Source: Serinicoccus kebangsaanensis
GTDB taxonomy: Bacteria > Actinomycetota > Actinomycetes > Actinomycetales > Dermatophilaceae
NCBI RefSeq assembly: GCF_008919445.1
Contig: NZ_VSLG01000001.1
Span: 384,674-448,673 of the forward strand
Direction of reading: 5' to 3'
Length of the DNA: 64,000 nt
Shown here: piece by piece, positions 1-7,792 of the stretch
Numbering within the stretch: the stretch's first letter is position 1
Layout: every line of letters begins with the position of its first letter
Position numbers and translations under genes: made by a program
Notes under the pieces: generated by a model
What the model saw: the letters and a program-made list of their open reading frames with translations, nothing else
What the model was told of the DNA's origin: nothing
Databases searched by the model: none

Positions 1-1
1 G

Positions 2-517
2 CTGTGGAGCGACCTGTGCGCGCGGCTGGCGCAGATCTCCGGCGCCTTCCTCCGGGTCCAGGCGGGCGCGGGCGCCGGCGCCGTGCAGCTCTTCGACTCC
101 TGGGCGGGGCACCTGTCCCGCGCCGACTACCTGCGCCACGTCGAGCCGCACAGCCGCGCCGTGCTCGAGGGCGTCGCCGACCTCGGGGTGCCGCGCATCC
201 ACTTCGGGGTCGGGACCGGGGAGCTGCTGCCCGCCATGGCGCGGGCCGGGGCGGACGTCATCGGCGTCGACTACCGGGTGAGCCTGACCGACGCGGTGCA
301 GCGGACGGAGGGGCGGTATGCCGTGCAGGGCAACCTCGATCCGGCGCTGCTCTTCGCGCCGTGGGAGGCGCTCGAGGCGCGGGTGCGCGAGATCGTGGAC
401 GAGGGGCGTGAGGCACCGGGCCACATCTTCAACCTCGGGCACGGCGTGCTCCCGGACACGGACCCGACCGTGCTGACCCGGGTGGTCGAGCTGGTGCACG
501 AGGTGTCCGCGCGGTAG
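2..517 (+). CDS. hemE: Uroporphyrinogen decarboxylase, C-terminal part (5' end outside window)
   Basis: Uroporphyrinogen III decarboxylase removes the four acetate carboxyl groups of uroporphyrinogen III to give coproporphyrinogen III in haem synthesis; it is a soluble TIM-barrel enzyme. Only the last 171 residues are present. The segment [17 protein letters not shown], the following HxEPHSRAV stretch, and the closing [12 protein letters not shown] motif are typical of the C-terminal half of HemE. The reading frame is open to the window edge, so no start can be given. The gene converges on rnd, and the roughly 100 bases between the two stops are filled by a 32-bp tandem repeat. Identification is secure from motif content. 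Confidence 0.95.
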   Translation: MWSDLCARLAQISGAFLRVQAGAGAGAVQLFDSWAGHLSRADYLRHVEPHSRAVLEGVADLGVPRIHFGVGTGELLPAMARAGADVIGVDYRVSLTDAVQRTEGRYAVQGNLDPALLFAPWEALEARVREIVDEGREAPGHIFNLGHGVLPDTDPTVLTRVVELVHEVSAR

Positions 518-521
518 GAGC

Positions 522-613
522 CAACCACGAGCGACGCCCGGTGGGTCCAGAGCCAACCACAGGCGACGCTCGGTGGGTCAGGAGGCAACCACGAGCGACG
601 CTCGGTCGGGGGT
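522..613. repeat. Three tandem copies of a 32-bp intergenic repeat
   Basis: Units begin with CAACCAC at 522, 554 and 586, giving an exact 32-base period; the core reads CAACCACgAGCGACGCcCGGT. They fill the gap between the converging hemE and rnd stop codons. The same family recurs as a five-unit array at 38338-38491 and as an inverted pair inside a coding sequence at 38126-38181. A role as a two-way transcription stop is possible from position only; no T-run is present. Confidence 0.85.
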
Positions 614-619
614 GGGCGG

Positions 620-1882
620 TCAGGGGTGGGCGGTGAGCGCCTCGACCAGGATCGGGACCACGAGCTCGCGCTGCCACGGGCGGGCGCCCAGCTCGGCCGT
701 CGCGGCGTCCACCGCGTCGGCGTCATGCTCCTCGGGCGGACGCCACAGCACCCGCCGGACGACGTCGGGGGTCATGAGGTTCTCGACCGGGATCTCCAGC
801 CGGTCGGACAGGTCGGCGAGGTCGGCCCGCACCCGGGTGAGCCGCTCCGCGGCGGCCGGCTCCCGCTCGGCCCAGGCGCGCGGGGGCGGCGGCGTGTCGC
901 CGCGACGCGCCGGCTCGGGGAGCTCCTCCTCGGGCAGCTGGGCCGCGGTCTTGATCGCGGCGAGCCAGGCCCGCTGGTGCCGGAGCAGCCCCTGCTCGGC
1001 CCGTCGCTGCCGGGTGCGCGAGCTCTCCTTGCGGTCCGACCCCAGCCCGGAGGCCTGCGCCGGCATCCGGTGGGCCAGGTCGATGAGCGTGCCGTCCGGC
1101 AGCACCCGTGCCGCGGGCACGTCCCGCTCCTGCGCGATCCGGTCGCGCGTCAGCCACAGCTCCCGCAGCGCGCCCAGGGCGCGCCGCTTGCGCAGCCGGT
1201 GCACGCCGGTCGTCCGGCGCCAGGCGTCGGGGTCGTCCGGCCCGGGCGGCCCGGTGAAGTGGCACAGCGCGGCGAACTCCTGCTCCGCCCAGTCCAGCTT
1301 GCCCTGCTCGCGCAGGTCGCGCTCCATCCGCTCGCGCAGCGGCACCAGCAGCTCGACGTCCAGCGCGGCATACCGCAGCCACGGCTCGGGCAGCGGCCGG
1401 GTGGACCAGTCGACCGCGGAGTGCTCCTTGGCGAGCGTCACCCCGAGGTAGTACTCGAGCACCGCCGACAGCCCGACCCGCGGCAACCCGGCCAGCCGCG
1501 CCCCGAGCTCGGTGTCGAAGAGCCCGCGGGGGCGCATACCGACCTCGGCCAGGCACGGGATGTCCTGGGTGGCCGCGTGCAGCACCCAGTCGGCCCCGGC
1601 CAGGGCCTCGTCGACATCGCCGAGACCGTCGAAGACGGTGGGGTCGACCAGCCACGTCCCGGCGCCCTCACGGCGCAGCTGGATGAGGTATGCCCGTTGG
1701 CCGTACCGGTAGCCCGACGCGCGTTCCGCGTCGACGGCGACCGGGCCGCGCCCCTCGTGCAGCGCGGCGAGCAGTGCCTCCTTGCCGGCGACGGTGTCCA
1801 CCACGCCGGGTATGCCGTCGGGCGGCGTCTCGAGGCGCTCGTAGTCGCTGCCGGGGTCCTCGTCCGTGAGGTCTCGGGTCAT
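620..1882 (-). CDS. rnd: Ribonuclease D-like 3'-5' exonuclease with HRDC domain
   Basis: A DEDD-family 3'-5' exonuclease, probably acting in RNA 3'-end trimming, 420 residues. The exonuclease domain spans roughly residues 25-215: VAVDAERASG gives the DxE metal ligands, and WLRYAALDVELL gives the YxxxD motif of the DEDDy class. An HRDC-like helical region with basic stretches follows from about residue 240. I chose the ATG at 1882 (MTRDLTDED) rather than upstream starts because it lies one base after the stop of the DUF3000 gene (TGA-G-ATG), so the two are probably translationally coupled. The hemE/rnd/DUF3000 neighbourhood is typical of actinobacteria. Confidence 0.9.
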   Translation of the reverse strand: MTRDLTDEDPGSDYERLETPPDGIPGVVDTVAGKEALLAALHEGRGPVAVDAERASGYRYGQRAYLIQLRREGAGTWLVDPTVFDGLGDVDEALAGADWVLHAATQDIPCLAEVGMRPRGLFDTELGARLAGLPRVGLSAVLEYYLGVTLAKEHSAVDWSTRPLPEPWLRYAALDVELLVPLRERMERDLREQGKLDWAEQEFAALCHFTGPPGPDDPDAWRRTTGVHRLRKRRALGALRELWLTRDRIAQERDVPAARVLPDGTLIDLAHRMPAQASGLGSDRKESSRTRQRRAEQGLLRHQRAWLAAIKTAAQLPEEELPEPARRGDTPPPPRAWAEREPAAAERLTRVRADLADLSDRLEIPVENLMTPDVVRRVLWRPPEEHDADAVDAATAELGARPWQRELVVPILVEALTAHP

Positions 1883-1883
1883 C

Positions 1884-2525
1884 TCAGCGGCGGACCCCCG
1901 TGAGGGCCACCACACCGTCCGGGAGCGGGGGCAGACCCGCGAGGGTGCAGAGCAGGTCGCCCCACGCCCCGAGGTGGGCGGCGAGCTCACGGGCCTCGTC
2001 GCCGTCGGTGAGCACCGGGGTCCACGACGCGCGGATCTCCAGCTCGACGGTGGGCTGGCGGTCGGCGAGCGCCCCGAAGCTCTCCGAGGTGACGCAGGTG
2101 ACCGTCCCGGCCGCGGCGGCCCACCCCAGGGCGGCCTCGTCCAGCGCGTCGGTCAGCCAGGACCACCCCGCCTGGCCCGCGAGCGGGTCGTGCCCGACCT
2201 CGGGCTCCATCTGCGCCTTGGCGTAGGTGACGGCGCGCCAGGTCCCCTCCCAGGGCTCCGGGCCGTCCGGGTCGTGCAGGACGACGAACCGCCCGGTGGC
2301 GATGGGGTCCTCGTCCTCGAGCCGGGAGGGGATCACCTCTCCGGACAGCGCCACGGCGTGCGGTGCCAGCCGGCTCGGCGCGGGCACCTCCTCCAGGATG
2401 AGCTCGGGCCTGACCTGTGCCGCCCGGATCCCCTCCAGGCCCCGCTGGAAGACACCCGGCTCGGGCGCGCCCTGGCCACCCGCGGCGCGCTGCCGCGGTC
2501 GCTGGTCGGAGATCCGGCTCACCAC
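1884..2525 (-). CDS. DUF3000 family protein
   Basis: A 213-residue soluble protein of the actinobacterial DUF3000 family, function unknown. The recognisable core is FQRGLEGIRAAQVRPELI near residue 27, followed by segments rich in the LAPHAVALSGEVI and GRFVVLHDPDGPEPWEGTWR motifs. No membrane segment or signal peptide is seen. A GTG at 2525 or the adjacent GTG three bases on can serve as start; both follow a GGAGGGG Shine-Dalgarno stretch. It lies immediately before rnd with one base between them. The family name rests on recalled sequence pattern and on the rnd/hemE context. Confidence 0.8.
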   Translation of the reverse strand: MVSRISDQRPRQRAAGGQGAPEPGVFQRGLEGIRAAQVRPELILEEVPAPSRLAPHAVALSGEVIPSRLEDEDPIATGRFVVLHDPDGPEPWEGTWRAVTYAKAQMEPEVGHDPLAGQAGWSWLTDALDEAALGWAAAAGTVTCVTSESFGALADRQPTVELEIRASWTPVLTDGDEARELAAHLGAWGDLLCTLAGLPPLPDGVVALTGVRR

Positions 2526-2622
2526 CCCTCCAGCCTAGGACGCCGGAGCCGTGGCCGACAGCAGCGCAACGCCGCGATCGACCGGCGACCGGTGCCCGAC
2601 CCACCCCCACCCGTTCAGGGAT

Positions 2623-2645
2623 ATCTCATATATGTGATCTACAGT
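2623..2645 (+). promoter_or_regulatory. Leaderless promoter with palindromic operator before the XRE-MurA gene
   Basis: ATCTCATATATGTGAT at 2623-2638 is a 16-bp palindrome with one mismatched pair, centred on TATA. It is followed directly by a -10-like TACAGT at 2640-2645, which ends six bases before the ATG at 2652, so the transcript probably starts at or next to the start codon. The operator would sit between -35 and -10. Autoregulation by the XRE domain of the encoded protein is a reasonable inference. Confidence 0.5.
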
Positions 2646-2651
2646 GGCAGG

Positions 2652-4181
2652 ATGACTGAGAGCTACCTGTCCCGCATCGGGGGGCTGATCCGCGACGCCC
2701 GCCGCCACAAGGACCTCACCCAGGCCGAGCTGGCCGAGCTGCTGAGCACCAGCCAGAGCGCGGTCGCCCGGATCGAGCAGGGCAAGCAGAACCTCTCCCT
2801 GGAGATGATCGCGCGGATCGGCGAGAAGCTCGACTCGGAGATCGTCCAGGTCTCCTCGGGCATCCCGCAGAACCTGCGCATCGAGGGCGGCGTCAAGCTC
2901 TCCGGGGCGATCGACGTCCGGACCTCCAAGAACGCCGCGGTGGCCCTGCTCTGCGCCTCGCTGCTCAACAAGGGGCGGACCACGCTGCGCAACCTCGCCC
3001 GGATCGAGGAGGTCAACCGGATCACCGAGGTGCTGACCAGCATCGGCTTCAAGATCCGCTGGCTCCCGGACTCCTCCGACCTGGAGATCGTCCCGCCGGA
3101 GAAGATCGACCTGGGTTCGATGGACGAGGCCGCGGCCCGACGCACCCGCACCATCATCATGTTCCTCGGCCCGCTCATGCACGAGTTCGACGCCTTCGAG
3201 CTGCCGTATGCCGGTGGCTGCGACCTCGGCACCCGCACCGTCGAGCCGCACATGATCGCGCTGCGGCACTTCGGCCTCGACGTCACCGCGACCACGGGCA
3301 GCTACCACGCCACCGTGGACGACTCCGTCTCGCCGACCAAGCCGATCGTGCTCACCGAGCGCGGCGACACCGTGACCGAGAACGTCCTGCTGGCCGCGGC
3401 CCGGCACACCGGCACCACGGTGATCCGCAACGCCAGCTCCAACTACATGGTCCAGGACCTCTGCGTCTTCCTGCAGCAGCTCGGGGTGAGCATCGAGGGG
3501 ATCGGCACCACCACCCTCACCGTCACCGGGGTGGACCGGGTCGACACCGACATCGAGTACGCCCCCTCCGAGGACCCGATCGAGGCGATGAGCCTGCTGG
3601 CCGCCGCCGTGGTGACCGGGAGCGAGATCACCATCCGGCGGGTGCCGATCGAGTTCATGGAGATCGAGCTCGCGGTCCTGGGCACCATGGGCTTCGAGTG
3701 CGACCTGTCCGAGGAGTACCCGAGCGCCAACGGGCATACCCGGCTGGTCGACCTCACCACCTCCCCCGGCCCGCTCAAGGCCCCGCTGGACAAGATCCAC
3801 CCCCTCCCCTTCCCCGGGCTGAACATCGACAACCTGCCGTTCTTCGCCATCATCGCGGCGTGCGCGCAGGGGTCGACGCTCATCCACGACTGGGTCTACG
3901 AGAACCGCGCGATCTACCTCACCGAGCTCACGACGCTGGGCGCGAAGGTGCACCTGATGGACCCGCACCGGGTGATGATCGAGGGTCCGACGAAGTGGCG
4001 TGCCGGGGAGATCATGTGCCCGCCGGCGCTGCGCCCGGGGGTCGTCATCCTGCTCGCGATGCTGGCCGCGCCGGGCACGTCGGTGCTGCGCAACGTCTAC
4101 GTCATCAACCGCGGCTACGAGGACCTCGCCTCCCGGCTGAACGCGCTCGGCGCCGAGATCCAGACCTTCCGCGACATCTGA
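2652..4181 (+). CDS. XRE-type HTH domain fused to MurA-like enolpyruvyl transferase
   Basis: A 509-residue fusion. Residues about 5-62 form a Cro/C1-type helix-turn-helix (LTQAELAELLSTSQSAVARIEQG). Residues about 72-509 are a full UDP-N-acetylglucosamine 1-carboxyvinyltransferase, the enzyme that adds enolpyruvate from PEP to UDP-GlcNAc in the first committed step of peptidoglycan synthesis. The conserved Lys-Asn pair is at K93-N94 (TSKNAA), and the PEP-binding Cys is kept at C190 in GGCDLGTRTVEPH, so the enzyme looks active and would be a fosfomycin target. Typical MurA is about 420 residues; the extra length is the HTH. The ATG at 2652 is chosen because a palindrome and -10 element lie directly upstream and the HTH begins at once. 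It is probably a second MurA paralogue with DNA-binding ability. Confidence 0.9.
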   Translation: MTESYLSRIGGLIRDARRHKDLTQAELAELLSTSQSAVARIEQGKQNLSLEMIARIGEKLDSEIVQVSSGIPQNLRIEGGVKLSGAIDVRTSKNAAVALLCASLLNKGRTTLRNLARIEEVNRITEVLTSIGFKIRWLPDSSDLEIVPPEKIDLGSMDEAAARRTRTIIMFLGPLMHEFDAFELPYAGGCDLGTRTVEPHMIALRHFGLDVTATTGSYHATVDDSVSPTKPIVLTERGDTVTENVLLAAARHTGTTVIRNASSNYMVQDLCVFLQQLGVSIEGIGTTTLTVTGVDRVDTDIEYAPSEDPIEAMSLLAAAVVTGSEITIRRVPIEFMEIELAVLGTMGFECDLSEEYPSANGHTRLVDLTTSPGPLKAPLDKIHPLPFPGLNIDNLPFFAIIAACAQGSTLIHDWVYENRAIYLTELTTLGAKVHLMDPHRVMIEGPTKWRAGEIMCPPALRPGVVILLAMLAAPGTSVLRNVYVINRGYEDLASRLNALGAEIQTFRDI

Positions 4182-4182
4182 G

Positions 4183-4977
4183 GTGGAGATCGTCTGGGAC
4201 GAGCGGGGCGGCGCCACGGTCGTCCGGGACGGCCATCCCCAGTCCTACGTCGATCCCGACGACCCCGAGCTGCTCGTCTTCGAGTACGTCGAGCACCTCG
4301 CCCTGGTGCTGCGGGCGCTGCGTCCGGACCCGGCACCGCTCGCGGTGACGCACGTGGGCGGGGCCGGTATGACGCTGGCCCGGTGGGTGCACCGCACCCA
4401 CCCCGGGTCGCCGCAGATCGTGCTGGAGCCGGACGCCGCCCTCACCGAGCTGGTGCGCCGCGAGCTCCCGCTCCCCCGCGGCCACCGGATCCGGGTGCGG
4501 CCGCAGACCGGCGAGACCGGCATCACCGGCCTCAAGGACGGGTCCGCCGACCTGGTCGTGGTCGACGCCTACGACGAGGGCCGCGTGCCCGCCGCGCTGG
4601 CGGGGCAGTCCTTCGCCCGGGAGGTCGACCGGGTGCTGGCGCCGGACGGCCTGCTGCTGGTGAACGGCGCGGACCTGCCCGGGCTGCGCTGGGTGGCCCG
4701 CCTCGGCTCCACGCTGCGCACGACGCTCCCCCAGGTGGGGCAGCTGCTGCTGCGCGAGGTCGCCACCGGCAAGCGCTACGGCAACGTGGTGCTCGTGGCC
4801 TCCCGGCAGCCGCTTGACGACGTGACCCTCACCCGCCAGGCGGCGCGGGCCACCTTCCCGACCCGGTGGCGACCCTCCCCTGAGGTGGCGGCCCTCGAAC
4901 GGGGCGTCCGACCGTTCGGCGAGACCGGCGAGCCCTCGCCCGCCCCGCCTGACGCGGGCGCGCTGCGGCTGCGCTGA
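4183..4977 (+). CDS. Spermidine-synthase-like protein (SAM-binding Rossmann fold)
   Basis: A 264-residue soluble protein with the Rossmann fold of spermidine synthases and class I methyltransferases. THVGGAGMTLARWVH (about residue 61) is the nucleotide-binding glycine motif, IVLEPDAALTELVRR holds the acidic residue that binds the ribose, and DLVVVDAYDEGRVP is the position of the catalytic Asp in aminopropyltransferases. The membrane domain found in some actinobacterial homologues is absent. The GTG start lies one base after the stop of the MurA fusion, so the two form one transcript. The true substrate cannot be read from sequence; polyamine synthesis is only one possibility. Confidence 0.75.
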   Translation: MEIVWDERGGATVVRDGHPQSYVDPDDPELLVFEYVEHLALVLRALRPDPAPLAVTHVGGAGMTLARWVHRTHPGSPQIVLEPDAALTELVRRELPLPRGHRIRVRPQTGETGITGLKDGSADLVVVDAYDEGRVPAALAGQSFAREVDRVLAPDGLLLVNGADLPGLRWVARLGSTLRTTLPQVGQLLLREVATGKRYGNVVLVASRQPLDDVTLTRQAARATFPTRWRPSPEVAALERGVRPFGETGEPSPAPPDAGALRLR

Positions 4978-5023
4978 CCTCGGGCGGTGGGTTCGGGGAA
5001 ACCTCGCCGTCATCTGGCGGCCG

Positions 5024-5029
5024 TAGCCT
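5024..5029 (+). promoter_or_regulatory. -10 element TAGCCT, leaderless start of the HAD gene
   Basis: TAGCCT ends six bases before the ATG at 5036, the same spacing as at 2640, 5874, 6702, 32400 and 41292. The GGAGG between them lies only one base from the ATG, too close for normal initiation, so a leaderless transcript fits better. Confidence 0.45.
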
Positions 5030-5035
5030 GGAGGT

Positions 5036-5854
5036 ATGCGTACCCGTGACGACATCGACGCCTGGCTCACCGACATGGACGGTGTCCTCGTGCACGAGAA
5101 CCAGGCCCTGCCCGGGGCCCGTGCCCTCATCGACCACTGGGAGGTCACGCACACCCCCTACCTGGTCCTGACCAACAACTCGATCTTCACCGCGCGCGAC
5201 CTCTCCGCCCGGCTGCACCGCTCCGGGCTGCCCGTGCCCGAGGAGCGGATCTGGACCAGCGCCCTGGCCACCGCCGACTTCCTCGCGACGCAGAAGCCCG
5301 GTGGGTCGGCCTACGTGGTGGGGCAGGCCGGGATCATCACCGCGCTGCACGAGGCCGGCTTCACGATGACCGAGAAGGGCGCCGACTTCGTCGTCATCGG
5401 CGAGACCCGGCAGTACTCCTTCGAGGCCATCACGACCGCCGTGCGGCTGGTGGCCGACGGAGCCCGGTTCATCGCGACCAACCCGGACGCCACCGGCCCC
5501 AGCGCCGACGGCATCCTCCCGGCGACGGGCGCGATCAGCGCGCTGGTCACCAAGGCCACCGGCCGGGAGCCCTACGTCGTGGGCAAGCCGAACCCGATGA
5601 TGTTCCGCTCCGCCCTCAACGCCATCGGGGCGCACAGCGAGAGCACCGGGATGATCGGCGACCGGATGGACACCGACATCGTCGCCGGGATGGAGGCCGG
5701 GCTGCACACCGTGCTGGTGACCACCGGGATCAGCAGCCTGGACACGCTGGCGTCCTACCCGTTCCGCCCGGACGAGGTCCTGGGCGGCGTGGCCGAGCTG
5801 GTGCCCACCGACCCGGTCACCTCCGAGATCGAGCCGCCGCGCAGCGACGTCTGA
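5036..5854 (+). CDS. HAD-IIA family phosphatase (NagD-like)
   Basis: A 272-residue HAD-superfamily hydrolase of subclass IIA. Motif I is TDMDGVL near residue 13 (nucleophile Asp and the +2 Asp), motif II is LTNNS, the motif III Lys is in VVGKPNPMMF, and motif IV is GDRMDTDI. The cap between motifs II and III is the C2a type seen in NagD and 4-nitrophenylphosphatase-like enzymes. Members remove phosphate from nucleotides or sugar phosphates; the physiological substrate is not predictable. It precedes a phosphodiesterase gene with its own promoter. The family assignment is secure, the substrate unknown. Confidence 0.9.
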   Translation: MRTRDDIDAWLTDMDGVLVHENQALPGARALIDHWEVTHTPYLVLTNNSIFTARDLSARLHRSGLPVPEERIWTSALATADFLATQKPGGSAYVVGQAGIITALHEAGFTMTEKGADFVVIGETRQYSFEAITTAVRLVADGARFIATNPDATGPSADGILPATGAISALVTKATGREPYVVGKPNPMMFRSALNAIGAHSESTGMIGDRMDTDIVAGMEAGLHTVLVTTGISSLDTLASYPFRPDEVLGGVAELVPTDPVTSEIEPPRSDV

Positions 5855-5873
5855 CCCGCCGCTGCGCAGCGGC

Positions 5874-5879
5874 TACCCT
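5874..5879 (+). promoter_or_regulatory. -10 element TACCCT, leaderless start of the phosphodiesterase gene
   Basis: TACCCT lies exactly six bases before the GTG at 5886. No Shine-Dalgarno sequence is present between them, which supports a leaderless transcript. Confidence 0.45.
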
Positions 5880-5885
5880 CGACGG

Positions 5886-6671
5886 GTGCGGACGGCATAC
5901 CTGGACCACCCCGGTCCGATCCCGATGGCCCACCGCGGGTTCGACACCCGGCGCGCCGGGCTGGAGAACTCCATGCCCGCCTTCCAGGCGGCCGTCGACC
6001 TGGGCTACCGCTACGTCGAGACGGACGTGCACGCCACCCGGGACGGGGTCGTGGTGGCCTTCCACGACGAGCCGCTGGACCGGGTCACGGACCGTCGCGG
6101 CCTCATCCCCGAGCTGTCCTGGCGGGAGGTGTCCCGCGCCCTCATCGCCGGCCAGGAGCCGGTGCCTCGGCTGGAGGACCTGCTCGGCAGCTTCCCCGAC
6201 CTTCGGGTCAACATCGACATCAAGACGCCCGGCGCGATCGTGCCGCTGGTGCGCGTCATCGAGCGGGTCAGAGCGCACGACCGGGTCTGCGTGACCAGCT
6301 TCTCGGACCAGCGGCGGGACGCGGCCGTGATGCGGCTCACCCGGCCGGTCGCCACCTCCGCCGGGCAGCGCAGCACCGCGTCCTTCCGTGCCGCCGCCGA
6401 GCTCCCGCCGCTGATCCGTGCCTCGGTGGCCGCGCGGGCGCTGCGCTCGGTCGACGCGCTCCAGGTGCCGCCGCACCACCACGGGATCGAGGTCGTCACC
6501 CCGAAGGCGCTCGCGGCGGCGCACGAGATCGGCAAGGCGGTGCACGTCTGGACGATCGACGACCCGGTGGAGATGCACCGGCTGCTCGACCTCGGCGTGG
6601 ACGGCATCATGACCGACCGCGCGGACGTCCTCAAGGACGTGCTCACCGAGCGCGGCCAGTGGGTGGCCTGA
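5886..6671 (+). CDS. Glycerophosphodiester phosphodiesterase family protein
   Basis: A 261-residue GDPD TIM-barrel enzyme that would split glycerophosphodiesters into sn-glycerol 3-phosphate and an alcohol. The catalytic and metal residues are visible: AHRGF with the first His, LENSMPAF with Glu-Asn, YVETDVHATRDG with the ExD pair, and FHDEPLDRVT with the second His. There is no signal peptide, so it is cytoplasmic. GTG at 5886 is chosen because the -10-like TACCCT at 5874-5879 lies six bases before it and the HRG motif follows at the expected distance. Confidence 0.9.
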   Translation: MRTAYLDHPGPIPMAHRGFDTRRAGLENSMPAFQAAVDLGYRYVETDVHATRDGVVVAFHDEPLDRVTDRRGLIPELSWREVSRALIAGQEPVPRLEDLLGSFPDLRVNIDIKTPGAIVPLVRVIERVRAHDRVCVTSFSDQRRDAAVMRLTRPVATSAGQRSTASFRAAAELPPLIRASVAARALRSVDALQVPPHHHGIEVVTPKALAAAHEIGKAVHVWTIDDPVEMHRLLDLGVDGIMTDRADVLKDVLTERGQWVA

Positions 6672-6675
6672 CGCC

Positions 6676-6707
6676 TTGACCTTGAAGTGGGGTCGAACGT
6701 CTATCGT
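6676..6707 (+). promoter_or_regulatory. MerR-type promoter with long spacer
   Basis: TTGACC (6676-6681) and TATCGT (6702-6707) are separated by 20 bases, longer than the usual 17, as in promoters activated by MerR-family regulators. An imperfect dyad (GACCTTG and CGAACGTC) fills the spacer. The -10 element ends six bases before the ATG of the regulator itself, so the gene is probably autoregulated and leaderless. Confidence 0.6.
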
Positions 6708-6713
6708 CTGCCC

Positions 6714-7439
6714 ATGAAGATCTCCGAGCTGTCACGGCGCTCCGGATTCCCCGCCTCGACGCTGCGCTTCTACGAGTCCGAGGGCCTGCTGCCCGTCTCC
6801 CGCTCGGCCAACGGATACCGAGACTACGGCGAGGCGGACGTCGACAGGCTGGCGTTCATCGCCCAGGCCAAGGACCTCGACCTTCCGCTCGCCGCGGTCC
6901 GCACCCTGGTCAGGGCGTGGGAGTCCGAGCCCTGTCAGGACGTCCGCGCGAAGTACCGCCCCGTGCTGCTCGAGCATGCCTCTCGGGTCGACGACCGCAT
7001 CATCTCGCTCGAAGCCCTGCGGTCCACCCTGGATACGGCGCTCGAGAGGCTGGACGAACTTCCCGACCGCGAGCAGCCGTGCGACGCCGGCTGCGCCTTC
7101 CTCGACCGCACCCCGAGGACCGCGCCGGTCGTGGCGGAGCACCACCCGCCCCTGGCCTGCTCCCTCGACGGCGCCGACTACGGGGCGCGGGTCACGCAGT
7201 GGCGCGATCTGTTCACCGGATCCTCGTGGGTGGAGGTCGCCGACGGGGTGCGCGTGACCCTGCCGATCACCGCGCTCAGGCAGACCGCGGCCCTCGCGCA
7301 GGCGGAGCAGGTCTGCTGCGCCTTCTACGGCTTCCAGATCGACCTGCACGGCCCCACCCTCGACCTCACGATCACCGCGCCACCTGAGGCGCGACAGATG
7401 CTCGAGGACCTGCTCCCGACCCAGGAGGCCGCCCGATGA
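6714..7439 (+). CDS. MerR-family regulator with cysteine-bearing C-terminal domain
   Basis: A 241-residue transcription regulator. The MerR winged helix-turn-helix is at residues 1-70 ([20 protein letters not shown], then [16 protein letters not shown]), followed by a dimerisation coiled coil to about residue 118. Cysteines then appear as PCDAGCAFL near 126. The last hundred residues form a second domain beginning [10 protein letters not shown] and containing [11 protein letters not shown]. This domain also occurs in other actinobacterial MerR proteins; I know no function for it. Metal or thiol-reactive ligand sensing is an inference from the cysteines. Its stop overlaps the ynfA start (ATGA), so ynfA is the likely target. 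Confidence 0.85.
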   Translation: MKISELSRRSGFPASTLRFYESEGLLPVSRSANGYRDYGEADVDRLAFIAQAKDLDLPLAAVRTLVRAWESEPCQDVRAKYRPVLLEHASRVDDRIISLEALRSTLDTALERLDELPDREQPCDAGCAFLDRTPRTAPVVAEHHPPLACSLDGADYGARVTQWRDLFTGSSWVEVADGVRVTLPITALRQTAALAQAEQVCCAFYGFQIDLHGPTLDLTITAPPEARQMLEDLLPTQEAAR

Positions 7440-7771
7440 TCGTCCTCCGGTCGATCCTCCTCTTCGGGATCGCCGCCCTCTTCGAGATCGGCGGCGCCTG
7501 GCTCGTGTGGCAAGGGGTGCGGGAGCACAAGGGGTGGGTCTGGATCGGCGCGGGGGTCATCGCCCTCGGGCTCTACGGCTTCTTCGCCACCCTGCAGCCC
7601 GATGCCCACTTCGGCCGCATCCTCGCCGCCTACGGCGGCATCTTCGTCGCCGGGTCTCTCGCCTGGGGGATGGCCGTCGACGGCTTCGAGCCAGACCGGT
7701 GGGACGTCATCGGAGCCCTGGTCTGCCTGGCCGGCGTCGCCATCATCATGTATGCGCCGCGACCCGCCTGA
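7436..7771 (+). CDS. YnfA/UPF0060 family small membrane protein
   Basis: A 111-residue inner-membrane protein with four predicted transmembrane helices: residues 2-25 ([20 protein letters not shown]), 30-50, 60-80 and 88-106. [17 protein letters not shown] and [13 protein letters not shown] are hallmarks of UPF0060/YnfA, a relative of small multidrug transporters. The start overlaps the merR stop by four bases, so expression is coupled to that regulator. Export of a cationic or metal-linked toxicant would fit, but the substrate is not shown by sequence. Confidence 0.9.
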   Translation: MIVLRSILLFGIAALFEIGGAWLVWQGVREHKGWVWIGAGVIALGLYGFFATLQPDAHFGRILAAYGGIFVAGSLAWGMAVDGFEPDRWDVIGALVCLAGVAIIMYAPRPA

Positions 7772-7792
7772 CCGGACACCCGACACTCCGCG

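Noticed and set aside
1866..2651. Upstream extension of the MurA fusion from 1866
   Set aside because: It would overlap the DUF3000 gene, and the added residues are a shadow of it; the promoter palindrome lies just before 2652.
2535..4217. Minus-strand open frame opposite the MurA fusion
   Set aside because: Asp, Gly and Arg-rich translation with no family signature; the plus-strand protein has full catalytic motifs.
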